DNA of 64,000 bases from Paracoccaceae bacterium (GTDB lineage: Bacteria > Pseudomonadota > Alphaproteobacteria > Rhodobacterales > Rhodobacteraceae): assembly GCA_020446815.1 (NCBI GenBank), contig JAGRDY010000014.1, positions 1 through 64,000 on the forward strand, read 5' to 3'. The first letter of the stretch is position 1, and each line of letters starts with the position of its first letter. The notes beneath the pieces are model-generated. The model was given only the letters and a program-made list of their open reading frames with translations, did not search any database and was not told where the DNA came from. Position numbers and translations under genes: made by a program. This document shows positions 16,792 to 26,153 of this stretch, piece after piece.

Positions 16792-17553
16792 ATGGCACGT
16801 CGCAAGAAAATCTATGAGGGCAAGGCAAAGATCCTTTACGAAGGCCCGGAGCCAGGCACCTATGTGCAGTATTTCAAGGATGACGCCACCGCCTTCAACG
16901 CCCAGAAGAAGGCCACCATCGAAGGCAAGGGGGTACTGAACAACCGCCTGTCGGAATTCTTCATGACCGGGCTGACCAATATCGGCATCCCCAACCACTT
17001 CATCCGCCGCCTCAACATGCGCGAACAACTGATCCGCCAGGTGGAGATCATTCCCCTGGAGGTGATCGTGCGCAATTTCGCCGCCGGCACCATGGCCAAG
17101 CGGCTCGGCATGGAGGAAGGCACCCCCCTGCCGCGCCCGATCGTCGAGTTCAGCTACAAGAACGACGCGCTCGGCGATCCGCTGGTGCCCGAGGAATATA
17201 TCCTCGCCTTTGGCTGGGCCAGCCAGCAGGACATGGATGACATCGTGTCGATCGCGCTTCGGGTGAACGATTTTCTTGCCGGTGTCATGCACGGCGTCGG
17301 CATCAAGCTGATTGATTTCAAGATCGAGATAGGCCGCATCTGGGATGGCGATTTCATGCGCCTGATCGTGGCCGATGAAATCAGCCCCGACAGTTGCCGC
17401 CTGTGGGACATGAAAACCAACCGCAAGCTTGACAAGGATGTCTTTCGCCGTGATCTCGGCGATCTGGCCGAAGCCTATACCGAGGTGGCCCGCCGCCTCG
17501 GCGTCATGCAAAGCGCGCCGGTCAATATCGGCAAGCCGAAACTCATCAACTGA
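16792..17553 (+). CDS. purC: SAICAR synthetase
   Basis: PurC condenses CAIR with aspartate in purine synthesis. The 253-residue protein starts [20 protein letters not shown] (trimmed family signature), followed by [12 protein letters not shown], the long-known motif [20 protein letters not shown], and [16 protein letters not shown] near residue 200. The ATG lies just after GGAGCGTCTCC. purS follows 15 bp later, so it heads a purC-purS-purQ cluster. Confidence 0.97.
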   Translation: MARRKKIYEGKAKILYEGPEPGTYVQYFKDDATAFNAQKKATIEGKGVLNNRLSEFFMTGLTNIGIPNHFIRRLNMREQLIRQVEIIPLEVIVRNFAAGTMAKRLGMEEGTPLPRPIVEFSYKNDALGDPLVPEEYILAFGWASQQDMDDIVSIALRVNDFLAGVMHGVGIKLIDFKIEIGRIWDGDFMRLIVADEISPDSCRLWDMKTNRKLDKDVFRRDLGDLAEAYTEVARRLGVMQSAPVNIGKPKLIN

Positions 17554-17568
17554 AAGGGGGCGCGCGTC

Positions 17569-17808
17569 ATGAAAGCACGCGTTCATGTCATGCTCAAGGA
17601 CGGCGTTCTCGACCCGCAGGGCGAGGCGGTGCGCCACGCGCTCGCCACCCTGGGCTTTTCGGGCGTCGATGCGGTGCGCCAGGGCAAGGTGATCGAACTC
17701 GATCTGGCCACCAGTGACCGCGCCGCCGCCGAAGCCGAGGCAAGGGCCATGTGCGAAAAGCTGCTCGCCAATACGGTGATCGAGAAATACAGCGTCGAGA
17801 TCACCTGA
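17569..17808 (+). CDS. purS: FGAM synthase subunit PurS
   Basis: PurS is the small subunit that bridges PurQ and PurL in the three-part FGAM synthase. The 79-residue product MKARVHVMLKDGVLDPQGEA has the family's start. GFSGVDAVRQGKVIELDL and a C-terminal strand (NTVIEKYSVEI) complete it. It lies 15 bp after purC with AAAGGGGG upstream. A GC-rich hairpin (17823-17842) follows before purQ. Confidence 0.95.
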   Translation: MKARVHVMLKDGVLDPQGEAVRHALATLGFSGVDAVRQGKVIELDLATSDRAAAEAEARAMCEKLLANTVIEKYSVEIT

Positions 17809-17822
17809 CCGCCGCGCCATCT

Positions 17823-17842
17823 GCGGCCCCGACGCGGGCCGC
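17823..17842. other. GC hairpin between purS and purQ
   Basis: GCGGCCC at 17823-17829 pairs with GGGCCGC at 17836-17842 around a 6-nt loop. No T-run follows, so it is more likely an mRNA stability or attenuation structure than a terminator. Confidence 0.4.
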
Positions 17843-17949
17843 CTCGTCGCGGTGAAATCGGGCGGGGCTGGCCCGGCGCCGCGATCTGCCGCTGGAGCTT
17901 TGGCCCGATCCGCGCTAAATAGCGCCCGCCACCCGTTCAGGAGCCTGCA

Positions 17950-18618
17950 ATGAAAGCCGCCGTCATCACCTTTCCCGGTTCCAACTGCGACCGCGATCTG
18001 GCGATCGCCTTCGCGCGGGCAGGGGCCGAGGTGGCGCGGGTCTGGCACAAGGATACCGATCTGCCGCGCGGCACCGATATTGTCGCCATTCCCGGCGGAT
18101 TTTCCTTTGGCGATTATCTGCGCTGCGGGGCCATCGCCGCCCAATCGCCGATCGCCACCGCGATCAAGGCCTTTGCCGGGCGCGGCGGCCATGTGCTGGG
18201 TATCTGCAACGGGTTTCAGGTTCTGACCGAATCCGGGCTGTTGCCCGGCGCATTGATGCGCAATGCCGGGCTCAAATTCGTCTGCAAGCATGTCGATCTG
18301 AGGGTCGAAACCGCTGACAGCGCCTATACCCGCGGCTGGGCAAAGGGCGACATGCTGCGCATCCCCGTTGCCCATCACGACGGCAACTACACCATCGACG
18401 CCGAGGGCCTGGCGCGGCTGCGCGGCGAGGATCGCATCGCCTTTCGCTACGCCGACAATCCCAATGGCGCGATGGACGATATCGCCGGCATCCTGTCGCC
18501 GAACCGCCGTGTGCTGGGGATGATGCCGCATCCCGAAAGGATGGTCGAGGCGCCCCAGGGCGGTACGGACGGTTCGGTGCTTTTCCGCTCGCTCATGACG
18601 GCGATGGCTCTGGCCTAG
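17950..18618 (+). CDS. purQ: FGAM synthase glutaminase subunit PurQ
   Basis: PurQ hydrolyses glutamine to supply ammonia to PurL. The 222-residue protein has the class-I glutaminase triad. The nucleophile cysteine lies in [18 protein letters not shown] (about C86), and the His/Glu pair lies in [10 protein letters not shown] near the C-terminus. The N-terminal block [16 protein letters not shown] is a family signature. It follows purS by 141 bp containing a hairpin. purL is not in the window. Confidence 0.97.
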   Translation: MKAAVITFPGSNCDRDLAIAFARAGAEVARVWHKDTDLPRGTDIVAIPGGFSFGDYLRCGAIAAQSPIATAIKAFAGRGGHVLGICNGFQVLTESGLLPGALMRNAGLKFVCKHVDLRVETADSAYTRGWAKGDMLRIPVAHHDGNYTIDAEGLARLRGEDRIAFRYADNPNGAMDDIAGILSPNRRVLGMMPHPERMVEAPQGGTDGSVLFRSLMTAMALA

Positions 18619-18663
18619 GCCATGACGCTTGAGGCGGGCCGCAGCAGCGCCTAGACTGCCGGG

Positions 18664-20460
18664 ATGGTTGCTGATCCGAACAAGACCTCCGCGCCGCCGC
18701 AGCCGGGCACCGTGATGCTGCCCGGCGTGTCGGACATCGCCATCCGCAGTCCCTGGTGGCTGCGCGTCGTCGTCATCGCCTTCATCGCCCTGGCGGTGTC
18801 GGTGATCTGGTTCACCAATATCTATCTAGGCGACCGGTTTTCCGAAACCACCCGAAATCGCGCCGATGTGCGCCTGGCGCTCTATACCGGCCATGTGCTG
18901 AGCGAATTGCAGCGCACCTCGATCGTGCCCTTGCTGCTGGCGCGCGATCCGGCGCTTTTGTCCTCGCTGGAATCACGCGATTTCTCGGTCACGTCGCAGC
19001 GCCTCATTTCGGCGCGCGACGAAATCGGTGCGGCCTCGATCCAGTTGCTCGACGAAACCGGCCGTACCGTCGCCGCAACCGATCGCCGGGAAATCGGCAC
19101 CGCCCACGGATCCGAGCCTCAGTTCGTCAATGCCCAGCGATCCAAGGACACGGTTTTCACGCTCTCCGAAACGCCTACCCACCATGAATTCGTCTATTCG
19201 CGGGCGCTGTTTGCCGATGGCAAGCTGGCGGGCGTGATCATGGTCGGCGCGGAACTGTCGAAATTCGAAAAGGTCTGGTCCAACATCACCGATGTCGTGG
19301 CCATCACCGACAGCGAAAACAAGGTCATCCTGTCCACCGAACCGCGCTGGCGCGGCCTGACGCTCAGCGATGCGCTGGCGGTCCGTTCGGTGCCCACGGC
19401 GCTGGAACGGGCGTTCCGCGTCACCTCAGGCTGGGCCAACGATCCGCCCGATGCTTATCTGAAAGGCGAAGCGGTGATGCGCAACGAGGCGCGCATTCCC
19501 TTCCACGGCTGGCGGCTGACCAGTTTTACCGGCTATGATTCGGTGCGCGAAAGGGTCAATGCCGTTCTGGCGCTGGAAATCATGGCATTCGCGGTGTTGC
19601 TGGCGCTGATCTTCTATTTTCTGTCCCGGCGCGCGCGGCTGCAAACCGCCGAGTTCCGGCGCGAGTCAGCGGAACTGCGCCAGTTGAACGTCCGCCTGCA
19701 GCGGGAAATCGCCGAGCGCAAGAAGGTGCAAAAGGATCTCGCCGTGGCCGAACAGACCCTGGCGCAATCCTCCAAACTGGCCGCGCTCGGCGAAATGTCC
19801 GCCGCCGTCAGCCACGAACTCAATCAGCCGCTGGCCGCGATGAAGACCTATCTGGCGGGTGCACGGCTCTTGCTGCAACGGCTGCGCCCGCAAGAGGCGT
19901 TATCGTCCTTCCAGCGCATCGACGACCTTATCGAACGCATGGGGGCGATCACCAGGCAACTCAAGAGCTATGCCCGCAAGGGCGGCGACGCCTTTGAACC
20001 GATCGACGTAAGGTCTTGTGTTTCCTCGGCATTGTCGATGATGGAGCCGACGCTGAAGGAAAGCGCCGTGCGCATTACCCGGACCATGCCGCGCAGTCCG
20101 GTGATGGTTCAGGCGGACCGGATCCGCCTTGAACAGGTGATCATCAACTTGCTCAGAAATGCGCTGGACGCCACCCGGGGCATGGCACGCCAGGAAATCG
20201 AAATTCTGCTGTCGATGGGCGACATGGCGATTCTGGCGGTGCGCGACAACGGCCATGGCATCGAAGATTTGGACAACCTCTTTGAACCATTCTACACGAC
20301 CAAGAAACCGGGCGAGGGCGTGGGCCTGGGGCTTGCCATTTCCTCGGGCATCGTCAACGACTTTGGCGGAAGACTGACGGCGCGCAATGCGCCGGACGGG
20401 GGGGCTGTATTCGAAGTGCAGCTCCCAATATTGACACAGAAGTCCCACGCGGCGGAATGA
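18664..20460 (+). CDS. DctB-like sensor histidine kinase
   Basis: A 598-residue membrane kinase. A transmembrane helix at about 35-57 is followed by a large periplasmic double-Cache-type sensor region (about 60-290), a second helix (about 298-320), a coiled coil, and the H-box LGEMSAAVSHELNQPLAAMK with the phosphoacceptor near H388. The ATPase core has NLLRNALDA, VRDNGHGI and GVGLGLAISSGI. This is the DctB/NtrY-type plan used for C4-dicarboxylate sensing. The partner regulator starts 9 bp downstream. No dct transporter lies in the window, so the ligand is not certain. Confidence 0.85.
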   Translation: MVADPNKTSAPPQPGTVMLPGVSDIAIRSPWWLRVVVIAFIALAVSVIWFTNIYLGDRFSETTRNRADVRLALYTGHVLSELQRTSIVPLLLARDPALLSSLESRDFSVTSQRLISARDEIGAASIQLLDETGRTVAATDRREIGTAHGSEPQFVNAQRSKDTVFTLSETPTHHEFVYSRALFADGKLAGVIMVGAELSKFEKVWSNITDVVAITDSENKVILSTEPRWRGLTLSDALAVRSVPTALERAFRVTSGWANDPPDAYLKGEAVMRNEARIPFHGWRLTSFTGYDSVRERVNAVLALEIMAFAVLLALIFYFLSRRARLQTAEFRRESAELRQLNVRLQREIAERKKVQKDLAVAEQTLAQSSKLAALGEMSAAVSHELNQPLAAMKTYLAGARLLLQRLRPQEALSSFQRIDDLIERMGAITRQLKSYARKGGDAFEPIDVRSCVSSALSMMEPTLKESAVRITRTMPRSPVMVQADRIRLEQVIINLLRNALDATRGMARQEIEILLSMGDMAILAVRDNGHGIEDLDNLFEPFYTTKKPGEGVGLGLAISSGIVNDFGGRLTARNAPDGGAVFEVQLPILTQKSHAAE

Positions 20461-20468
20461 GGTAGACC

Positions 20469-21803
20469 ATGACACGCGCAATGAAAGTGGCGATCGTCGA
20501 TGACGAACAGGACATGCGCCAGTCGATCAGCCAGTGGCTGGCCCTTTCGGGGTTCGACACCGAAACCTATGCCAGTGCCGAAGAGGCGCTCAAATCCATT
20601 GGCAGCGACTATCCCGGCGTCGTGGTGTCGGATATCAAGATGCCGGGGATGGATGGCATGGCCTTCCTCAAACGGCTGATGAGCGTCGATGGCGGCCTGC
20701 CGGTCATCATGATCACCGGCCATGGCGATGTGCCGATGGCGGTCGAGGCGATGCGCGTCGGGGCATACGACTTTCTCGAAAAGCCCTTCAACCCCGACCG
20801 CATGACCGAACTGACCAAACGCGCCAGCCAGTCGCGGCGGCTGACGCTCGACAACCGCGCGCTGCGCAAGGAACTTTCCGACGGCACGGTGATCATGCAA
20901 AAGCTGATCGGTTCCTCGCCGGCGATGGAGCGGCTGCGCGAGGATATCCTCGATCTCGGCCAGGCTGACGGCCATGTGCTGATTGACGGAGAAACCGGCA
21001 CCGGAAAGACCCTCGTGGCACATGCGCTTCACGCCGTAGGCCCCCGTGCGGGAAGGAAATTCTGCGTGCAAAGCTGTGCCGCCTATTCCGCAGAAATGCT
21101 TGCCACCCGGCTATTCGGCCCGATGGAAGAGGGCGGCCATATCCCGCTGGTGGAAGAGGCGCGTGGCGGCACATTGGTGCTTGAGGATATCGAGGCACTC
21201 AGCCATCCGCTGCAATCGCGGCTGTTGACCTTCATCAACGACCAGGGCACCCCCGCCGAAACGCGCATCGTCGCCATCTGCAATGATCACGAACAGGGCC
21301 GCACCGTCGAGGATTCGTTGCGCCCCGATCTCTTTTACCGTCTGGCCGCGCTGAAGATCATCCTGCCGCCCCTGCGCCAGCGCGGTGAAGACATCCTGGC
21401 GCTCTTTGCCCGCCTCGCCGATCAGTTCGCCGAGGAATACGGCTGCGACGCGCCGCAGGTCACGGCGCAAGAGGCCGCCCAGTTGTTGCAGGCCCCATGG
21501 CCGGGCAATGTACGCCAGCTGATCAATGTCGCCGAGCGTGCCGTGTTGCAGAACCGGCGCGGCTCGGGCTCGATCGCCTCGCTTCTCATGGCCGAGAACG
21601 AGGAGACGAGCCCGGCGGCGGTCACCACCGAAGGCAAGCCATTGAAGGAATATGTCGAAAGCTTCGAGAAAATGCTCATCGACAACACCATGCGCCGCCA
21701 CAAGGGCGCGATCACCGCGGTCATGGAAGAACTGTGCCTGCCGCGCCGCACGCTGAACGAAAAGATGGCGAAATACGGATTGCAGCGGTCGGATTACCTG
21801 TAA
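20469..21803 (+). CDS. DctD-like response regulator lacking the sigma-54 contact loop
   Basis: The 444-residue protein has a receiver domain (VAIVDDEQDM, phosphoacceptor D55 in VVSDIKMPG), an AAA+ domain with Walker A GETGTGKT near 178, and a C-terminal Fis-type helix-turn-helix (RRHKGAITAVMEELCLPRRT). The GAFTGA loop that contacts sigma-54 is missing: the sequence after RLFG reads PMEEGGHIPLVEEARGGTL. The Walker B region reads LVLEDIEAL rather than the usual LFLDEI order. An arginine-finger-like RPDLFYRL remains. It therefore probably does not activate sigma-54 promoters in the usual manner. It is cotranscribed with the DctB-like kinase. Confidence 0.85.
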   Translation: MTRAMKVAIVDDEQDMRQSISQWLALSGFDTETYASAEEALKSIGSDYPGVVVSDIKMPGMDGMAFLKRLMSVDGGLPVIMITGHGDVPMAVEAMRVGAYDFLEKPFNPDRMTELTKRASQSRRLTLDNRALRKELSDGTVIMQKLIGSSPAMERLREDILDLGQADGHVLIDGETGTGKTLVAHALHAVGPRAGRKFCVQSCAAYSAEMLATRLFGPMEEGGHIPLVEEARGGTLVLEDIEALSHPLQSRLLTFINDQGTPAETRIVAICNDHEQGRTVEDSLRPDLFYRLAALKIILPPLRQRGEDILALFARLADQFAEEYGCDAPQVTAQEAAQLLQAPWPGNVRQLINVAERAVLQNRRGSGSIASLLMAENEETSPAAVTTEGKPLKEYVESFEKMLIDNTMRRHKGAITAVMEELCLPRRTLNEKMAKYGLQRSDYL

Positions 21804-21816
21804 GCCGCCAGACAGG

Positions 21817-21836
21817 GGCGCGGCCCTTGCCGCGCC
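21817..21836. terminator. Perfect GC hairpin after the dctD-like gene
   Basis: GGCGCGGC and GCCGCGCC form an 8-bp perfect stem with a CCTT loop, 13 bp after the stop codon at 21803 and before the convergent cytochrome c gene. There is no T-run, so termination strength is uncertain; it may work for both converging transcripts. Confidence 0.5.
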
Positions 21837-21853
21837 GCCTGCCGGCTGCATTC

Positions 21854-22624
21854 CTATTTGGTTGGCAGGGTTGTCGTATAGCGCAGCACATCCGCGGCGA
21901 CATCGGGCGAAAAGGCCCGCAGATTGACCATCTCTTCGCCGGGATGGGCGTTCAGTATCTTGTTGAGCACCTCGTCTGGCACCTTGGCGGCCTCGGTGCC
22001 GATATAGGCGTGTTCGCCGTCGTCGCCCCAGTCGAGCCTGCGCCCGTCAAAACCGTGGCAGGCCGCGCAGACGGTCTGGAAAACCGCCCGCCCGCGATCG
22101 GCATCGCCGCCCGTGACCTGGCGTGTCTCGGGGTCGATATAGGCCGACATGTCGATCTGCCCGCGCGACACGAAGGCGGCCAGCCGGGCCATTTCCGCGT
22201 CGTTGATCATCTCGGGCGTATAGGCATGCGATCCGCGCATCAATGCGGCGATCTTGTCCTCGGGCCAGCCGATGGCCCCTTCGATGCCCTTGATGCCCGT
22301 GGCATGGCTGCCGTTCCGGTAGATACCCGCAGCCCCGCGATAGTCCCAGCCATGGCATTCCTCGCAGCGCCAGGTGTTCTTGCCCGATTGCTGGCCGGTG
22401 GCGGGGTACAGCGGATGGGTGCCGTCCGGTTCGTCGCGGTCCAGCGCCGCCCACCATTTGTCGTAAATCCGCCCGCCCGCCGCGAGCAGCCAGGCTTCCG
22501 ACGGCTGCGCCGGCGCGCCATGAACGAATTGCTCGGCCAGTGAGTCATCATCATAATCGTCGTCATCCGCGCTGGCCTGCACCGCGCCGAACACCATGAA
22601 GGCCGCAAGCAGGGCAGTGCCCAT
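21854..22624 (-). CDS. Periplasmic dihaem c-type cytochrome
   Basis: From the ATG at 22624 the product has 256 residues with a Sec signal (MGTALLAAFMVFGAVQASAD), a very acidic mature N-terminus (DDDYDDDS), and two haem-binding motifs, CEECH (about 87-91) and CAACH (about 186-190). The first domain also has WDYRG and HPLYPATGQQSG. It should be an exported electron carrier. An upstream in-frame ATG at 22723 would add a 33-residue basic extension before the hydrophobic core. I prefer 22624, although neither start has a strong ribosome site. Convergent with dctD; no oxidase gene is adjacent. Confidence 0.85.
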   Translation of the reverse strand: MGTALLAAFMVFGAVQASADDDDYDDDSLAEQFVHGAPAQPSEAWLLAAGGRIYDKWWAALDRDEPDGTHPLYPATGQQSGKNTWRCEECHGWDYRGAAGIYRNGSHATGIKGIEGAIGWPEDKIAALMRGSHAYTPEMINDAEMARLAAFVSRGQIDMSAYIDPETRQVTGGDADRGRAVFQTVCAACHGFDGRRLDWGDDGEHAYIGTEAAKVPDEVLNKILNAHPGEEMVNLRAFSPDVAADVLRYTTTLPTK

Positions 22625-23329
22625 AGCGTTTCGACTCAGCCCTGAACCGCTTGTTCGCCGCCTATCCCTCCGTTTGAGCGCGCAAAGCGCTGCCCGCTGT
22701 TTCAACATTAGGCCGAAACGCATTATTGTCAGCAAGTTGCAATCTATTGTCAGTGAAGTCTTGTGCATGTCACCCCTCCGGCAGCCGAAGCCGCGCGCAA
22801 ATGCACGTTTCCGTGATCAGATTAGGGGATGGCACTGCCCTTGTCTGCAACAAACAGGGCCGGATCGTGGGGTCGCGCATCATCCAGGAGCCCTGTCTGG
22901 CGCGCCCTGGGGCCCCCTTTGGCCGGCAAATGCCCGTTTGCGAAGAAAATGCCATTGTGTTAGGGCAGCACTACCCGCTAAGTTGGGAAAACGTCGGTGA
23001 CGGTCCGGATGGGCTTCGCGACGCAACAGTTTTACTGCCGCATACGCCCAGGTGATTCCCTTCAGGCGCATTTCGACAGCAAGTCTGGCCGCAAGGCCGC
23101 AAATTTATCCCCGGTGTCCTGACAGGGCCGGGGTCAGAAATGGGCACCGCTCAGGTGTCCGGGACAGAACCGCGATGAAACGCGTGAGGACAGAGCAGCG
23201 ACATTCAAGGCGGCCGGATTCGGCGGCCCTCGCTGCGCTCTCTGCGTTTCGCATCGCCCCATCATATGAACACGTCCGCCGCGCCGGCCCGCCCGGGCCT
23301 GCGGCGGTGTCGTCGTTCGGAAAGCTCTT
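22625..23329. other. 705-bp gap containing the putative rne leader and a promoter region for cytochrome c
   Basis: No well-supported gene lies here. The left part is AT-richer and holds a 9-bp direct repeat at 22724-22753. A frame at 22801-23055 (84 codons on the plus strand) lacks a ribosome site and a family match. The right 230 bp before rne are GC-rich and can fold, for example GGCCC-GCCC-GGGCC at 23286-23299 close to the start codon. A long folded leader would fit the autoregulation known for rne in other proteobacteria, but this is inference. Confidence 0.5.
22724..22753. promoter_or_regulatory. Direct repeat of TATTGTCAG, 21-bp period
   Basis: TATTGTCAG occurs at 22724-22732 and again at 22745-22753. 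The 21-bp period places the two copies on the same face of the helix, as expected for a pair of regulator half-sites. It lies about 100 bp upstream of the cytochrome c start and 576 bp before rne. Confidence 0.4.
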
Positions 23330-26071
23330 ATGGCCAAGAAAATGCTCATCGATGCCACCCACTCCGAGGAAACTCGGGTCGTGGTGGTCGACGGAAACCG
23401 GGTCGATGAATTCGACTTCGAAACTGTAAACAAGCGCCAGCTCGCCGGAAACATCTATCTCGCCAAGGTCACGCGGGTCGAACCGTCGCTGCAAGCGGCC
23501 TTTGTCGATTACGGCGGCAACCGCCACGGCTTTCTGGCGTTTTCGGAAATCCATCCGGATTACTACCAGATCCCCGTCGCCGACCGTCAGGCGCTTCTGG
23601 CCGAAGAACGCGCCTATGCCGAAGAACAGGAAGCCGAGGATGCGGGCCGCTCGCGGCGCGCCTCGGGAACCAGGTCGGCGGCACGGTCCGCCTCCGCCGG
23701 GGACGACGATGCCAGGACCGCCAGCGATGACATCGCGGGGATGGGCGTTGCGGGTGGCGACGACACGGATGCACCCCGAACCTCGACGGCCGATGCCAAC
23801 GGCATCGCGCCCAACAGCGATGGCGGCAATGGCGATGGCGGCAATGCCGATGGCGGCAATGGCGATGACGGCGATCACCCCTATGTCGCCGCCGATCACG
23901 CCAGCGACACCGACGAGACCATCGAATCGGTCGCCGAAGAGGATGTCAGCGAGGAAATCCGCCAGCCGCGCAAGCCGCGCCCGCGCAAATACAAGATTCA
24001 GGAGGTCATCAAGGTCCGCCAGATCATGCTGGTGCAGGTGGTCAAGGAAGAACGCGGCAACAAGGGCGCTGCGCTGACGACCTATCTGTCTCTGGCCGGG
24101 CGCTACTGTGTGCTGATGCCCAATACCGCCCGTGGCGGCGGGATCAGCCGCAAGATCACCAATGCCGCCGACCGCAAGAAGCTCAAGGGCATTGCCAATG
24201 ACATTCTGGTGCCCGAAGGCGCCGGCCTGATCATCCGCACCGCGGGAAGCCAACGCACCAAGACCGAAATCAGGCGCGATTACGAGTATCTCATGCGGCT
24301 TTGGGAACAGATCCGCGAACTGACGATGAAATCCATCGCCCCCGCACCGATCTATGCCGAAGGCGACCTGATCAAACGCTCGATCCGCGACCTTTACAAC
24401 AAGGATATCGACGAGGTGCTGGTCGAAGGCCCGGAAGGTTACCGCGCGGCCAAGGACTTCATGAAGATGATCATGCCGTCCCACGCCAAGAACGTGAAGC
24501 ACTATCATGACGGCCTGCCGCTCTACGCGCGCTTTCAGGTCGAAAGCTATCTTGCCGCGATGTTCAACCCGACGGTGCAGCTCAAATCCGGCGGCTATAT
24601 CGTCATCGGCGTGACCGAGGCGCTGGTGGCCATCGACGTGAACTCGGGCAGGGCCACGAAGGAAGGCTCGATAGAGGATACCGCGCTCAAGACCAATCTA
24701 GAGGCCGCCGAGGAAGTGGCCCGCCAGCTGCGCCTGCGCGACCTTGCCGGGCTGATCGTCATCGACTTCATCGACATGGAGGAACGGCGCAACAACCTCG
24801 CCGTGGAAAAGCGGCTCAAGGACAAGCTGAAAACCGACCGCGCGCGCATCCAGGTGGGCCGCATCTCGGGCTTCGGTCTGCTGGAGATGAGCCGCCAGCG
24901 CCTGCGCCCCGGAATGCTGGAAGCATCGACAGCCCCCTGTGTCCACTGTCACGGCACCGGCATCATCCGTTCCGATGACAGCCTGTCGCTTTCGGTGCTG
25001 CGCCAGCTCGAAGAGGAAGGTACGCGCAACCGCTCCAAGGAGGTGCTCTTGCGCGCGCCTGTGGCGATCGTCAATTTCCTGATGAATCAGAAACGCGAAC
25101 ATGTCGCCCAGATCGAGGCACGTTATGGCCTGTCGGTGCGCGTCGAGGCCGATCCCTCGATGATCAGCCCCGATTTCGTCATCGAGAAATTCAAGACGGC
25201 CACCCGCGCCGTTCCCGAAGCAGCGTCACCGGTGATATCGGCAAGCGCCCTGCACATGGCCGATTTCGACGAAGACGACGATACTACCGCCGAAAGCGCC
25301 GGCGCGGATGCCGCCGAGCCTTCGTCGGCGGGCCGTGACGGCGACGCGGATGGCGAGCCGGTGAAAAAGAAAAAACGGCGCCGGCGGCGGCGGCGCAAAC
25401 CCGGCAGTGGTGCTGCGGGCGACAGTCACGACGCCGAGGCGCAGGCCCAGGCCGGCAGCACCGAAAGCGCGGCCGGGCAGGGGGATTCCGCGGCGGCGCC
25501 CGGTGATGTCGCCGATGATGACCAGGGCGCGCCCGATCCCGAAGCCAAAGCCAGACCCAAACGCACGCGCAGCCGCACGAGCGCCAGAAAGACCGTCGCC
25601 CCGGCGGACGAGGCCGCCGAAGCGCCACCGCCCGCGCCCGAGGCGCCCGAAAGCAAGACCGAAGATGCCGCCGCGTCCCCCAAACCGAGGCGCCGCCGGG
25701 CAGCACCGAAAGCCAAGGCCGCGGCAAAGCCCGCCCCTGAAGCCGAATCAACCCCCGAGCCGGCGGAAGCCGCCGCGCAAAAGACCCCCGCCAAAAAGGC
25801 CCCCGCGAAACCGCGCGCAACGCGCGCACGCGCGAAACCGGCCGCCAAGACCAGCGCCGCACCCGAAGCGGCCGCCGCGGTCGCGGTTCTTGAACCCGCC
25901 GCATCGGCCCCGGCCGCCGAGGCGCTCAGACCCATGCCGTCACCCGATCCGGCCGGCGGTTCGGCGCCGGAATCCGGCGTACACCCCGATCCGCAGCAGG
26001 GCGCGCCCGAAACCGCGCCGGAGACCGAAAAGAAGCCCAAGCGCCGCGGCTGGTGGTCGATCGGGCGCTGA
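23330..26071 (+). CDS. rne: Ribonuclease E/G family protein
   Basis: The 913-residue protein is an RNase E. The start MAKKMLIDATHSEETRVVVV and the S1 region (VEPSLQAAFVDYGGNRHGFL) are typical. An acidic, low-complexity insertion of about 120 residues (about 100-215) splits the S1 domain. The catalytic Mg2+ ligands lie in VAIDVNSG and VIDFIDME, and the Zn-link is CVHCHGTG. The last 300 residues are a disordered Arg/Ala/Pro/Glu-rich tail with the basic patch KKKKRRRRRRRK and a terminal WWSIG, the likely degradosome-binding and RNA-binding region. Large tails and S1 insertions are usual in alphaproteobacteria. Confidence 0.96.
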   Translation: MAKKMLIDATHSEETRVVVVDGNRVDEFDFETVNKRQLAGNIYLAKVTRVEPSLQAAFVDYGGNRHGFLAFSEIHPDYYQIPVADRQALLAEERAYAEEQEAEDAGRSRRASGTRSAARSASAGDDDARTASDDIAGMGVAGGDDTDAPRTSTADANGIAPNSDGGNGDGGNADGGNGDDGDHPYVAADHASDTDETIESVAEEDVSEEIRQPRKPRPRKYKIQEVIKVRQIMLVQVVKEERGNKGAALTTYLSLAGRYCVLMPNTARGGGISRKITNAADRKKLKGIANDILVPEGAGLIIRTAGSQRTKTEIRRDYEYLMRLWEQIRELTMKSIAPAPIYAEGDLIKRSIRDLYNKDIDEVLVEGPEGYRAAKDFMKMIMPSHAKNVKHYHDGLPLYARFQVESYLAAMFNPTVQLKSGGYIVIGVTEALVAIDVNSGRATKEGSIEDTALKTNLEAAEEVARQLRLRDLAGLIVIDFIDMEERRNNLAVEKRLKDKLKTDRARIQVGRISGFGLLEMSRQRLRPGMLEASTAPCVHCHGTGIIRSDDSLSLSVLRQLEEEGTRNRSKEVLLRAPVAIVNFLMNQKREHVAQIEARYGLSVRVEADPSMISPDFVIEKFKTATRAVPEAASPVISASALHMADFDEDDDTTAESAGADAAEPSSAGRDGDADGEPVKKKKRRRRRRRKPGSGAAGDSHDAEAQAQAGSTESAAGQGDSAAAPGDVADDDQGAPDPEAKARPKRTRSRTSARKTVAPADEAAEAPPPAPEAPESKTEDAAASPKPRRRRAAPKAKAAAKPAPEAESTPEPAEAAAQKTPAKKAPAKPRATRARAKPAAKTSAAPEAAAAVAVLEPAASAPAAEALRPMPSPDPAGGSAPESGVHPDPQQGAPETAPETEKKPKRRGWWSIGR
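23819..23875 (+). repeat. 15-bp tandem repeat inside rne (DGGNG repeats)
   Basis: GATGGCGGCAATGGC is repeated three times with one substitution, followed by a degenerate fourth unit. It encodes consecutive DGGNG pentapeptides inside the acidic S1 insertion. The array is a multiple of three, so copy-number change would keep the frame. Confidence 0.75.
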
Positions 26072-26103
26072 GGCGAAGCGTGGCGGGCGGCCGCCCCGAG
26101 ATA

Positions 26104-26128
26104 CCGTCAGCCCAGGGCGGGCTGACGG
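26104..26128. terminator. Bidirectional hairpin between rne and the convergent gene
   Basis: CCGTCAGCCC at 26104-26113 and GGGCTGACGG at 26119-26128 form a perfect 10-bp stem with a 5-nt loop, in the 82-bp gap between the convergent stops at 26071 and 26154. No clean T-run follows on either strand, so efficiency is unclear. Confidence 0.55.
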
Positions 26129-26153
26129 CGAACCAGGGCGATTTTCACCGCCG

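Noticed and set aside
22801-23055. 84-codon frame on the plus strand in the rne/cytochrome gap
   Set aside because: No ribosome site, no recognisable family, and it lies in a probable leader/promoter region.
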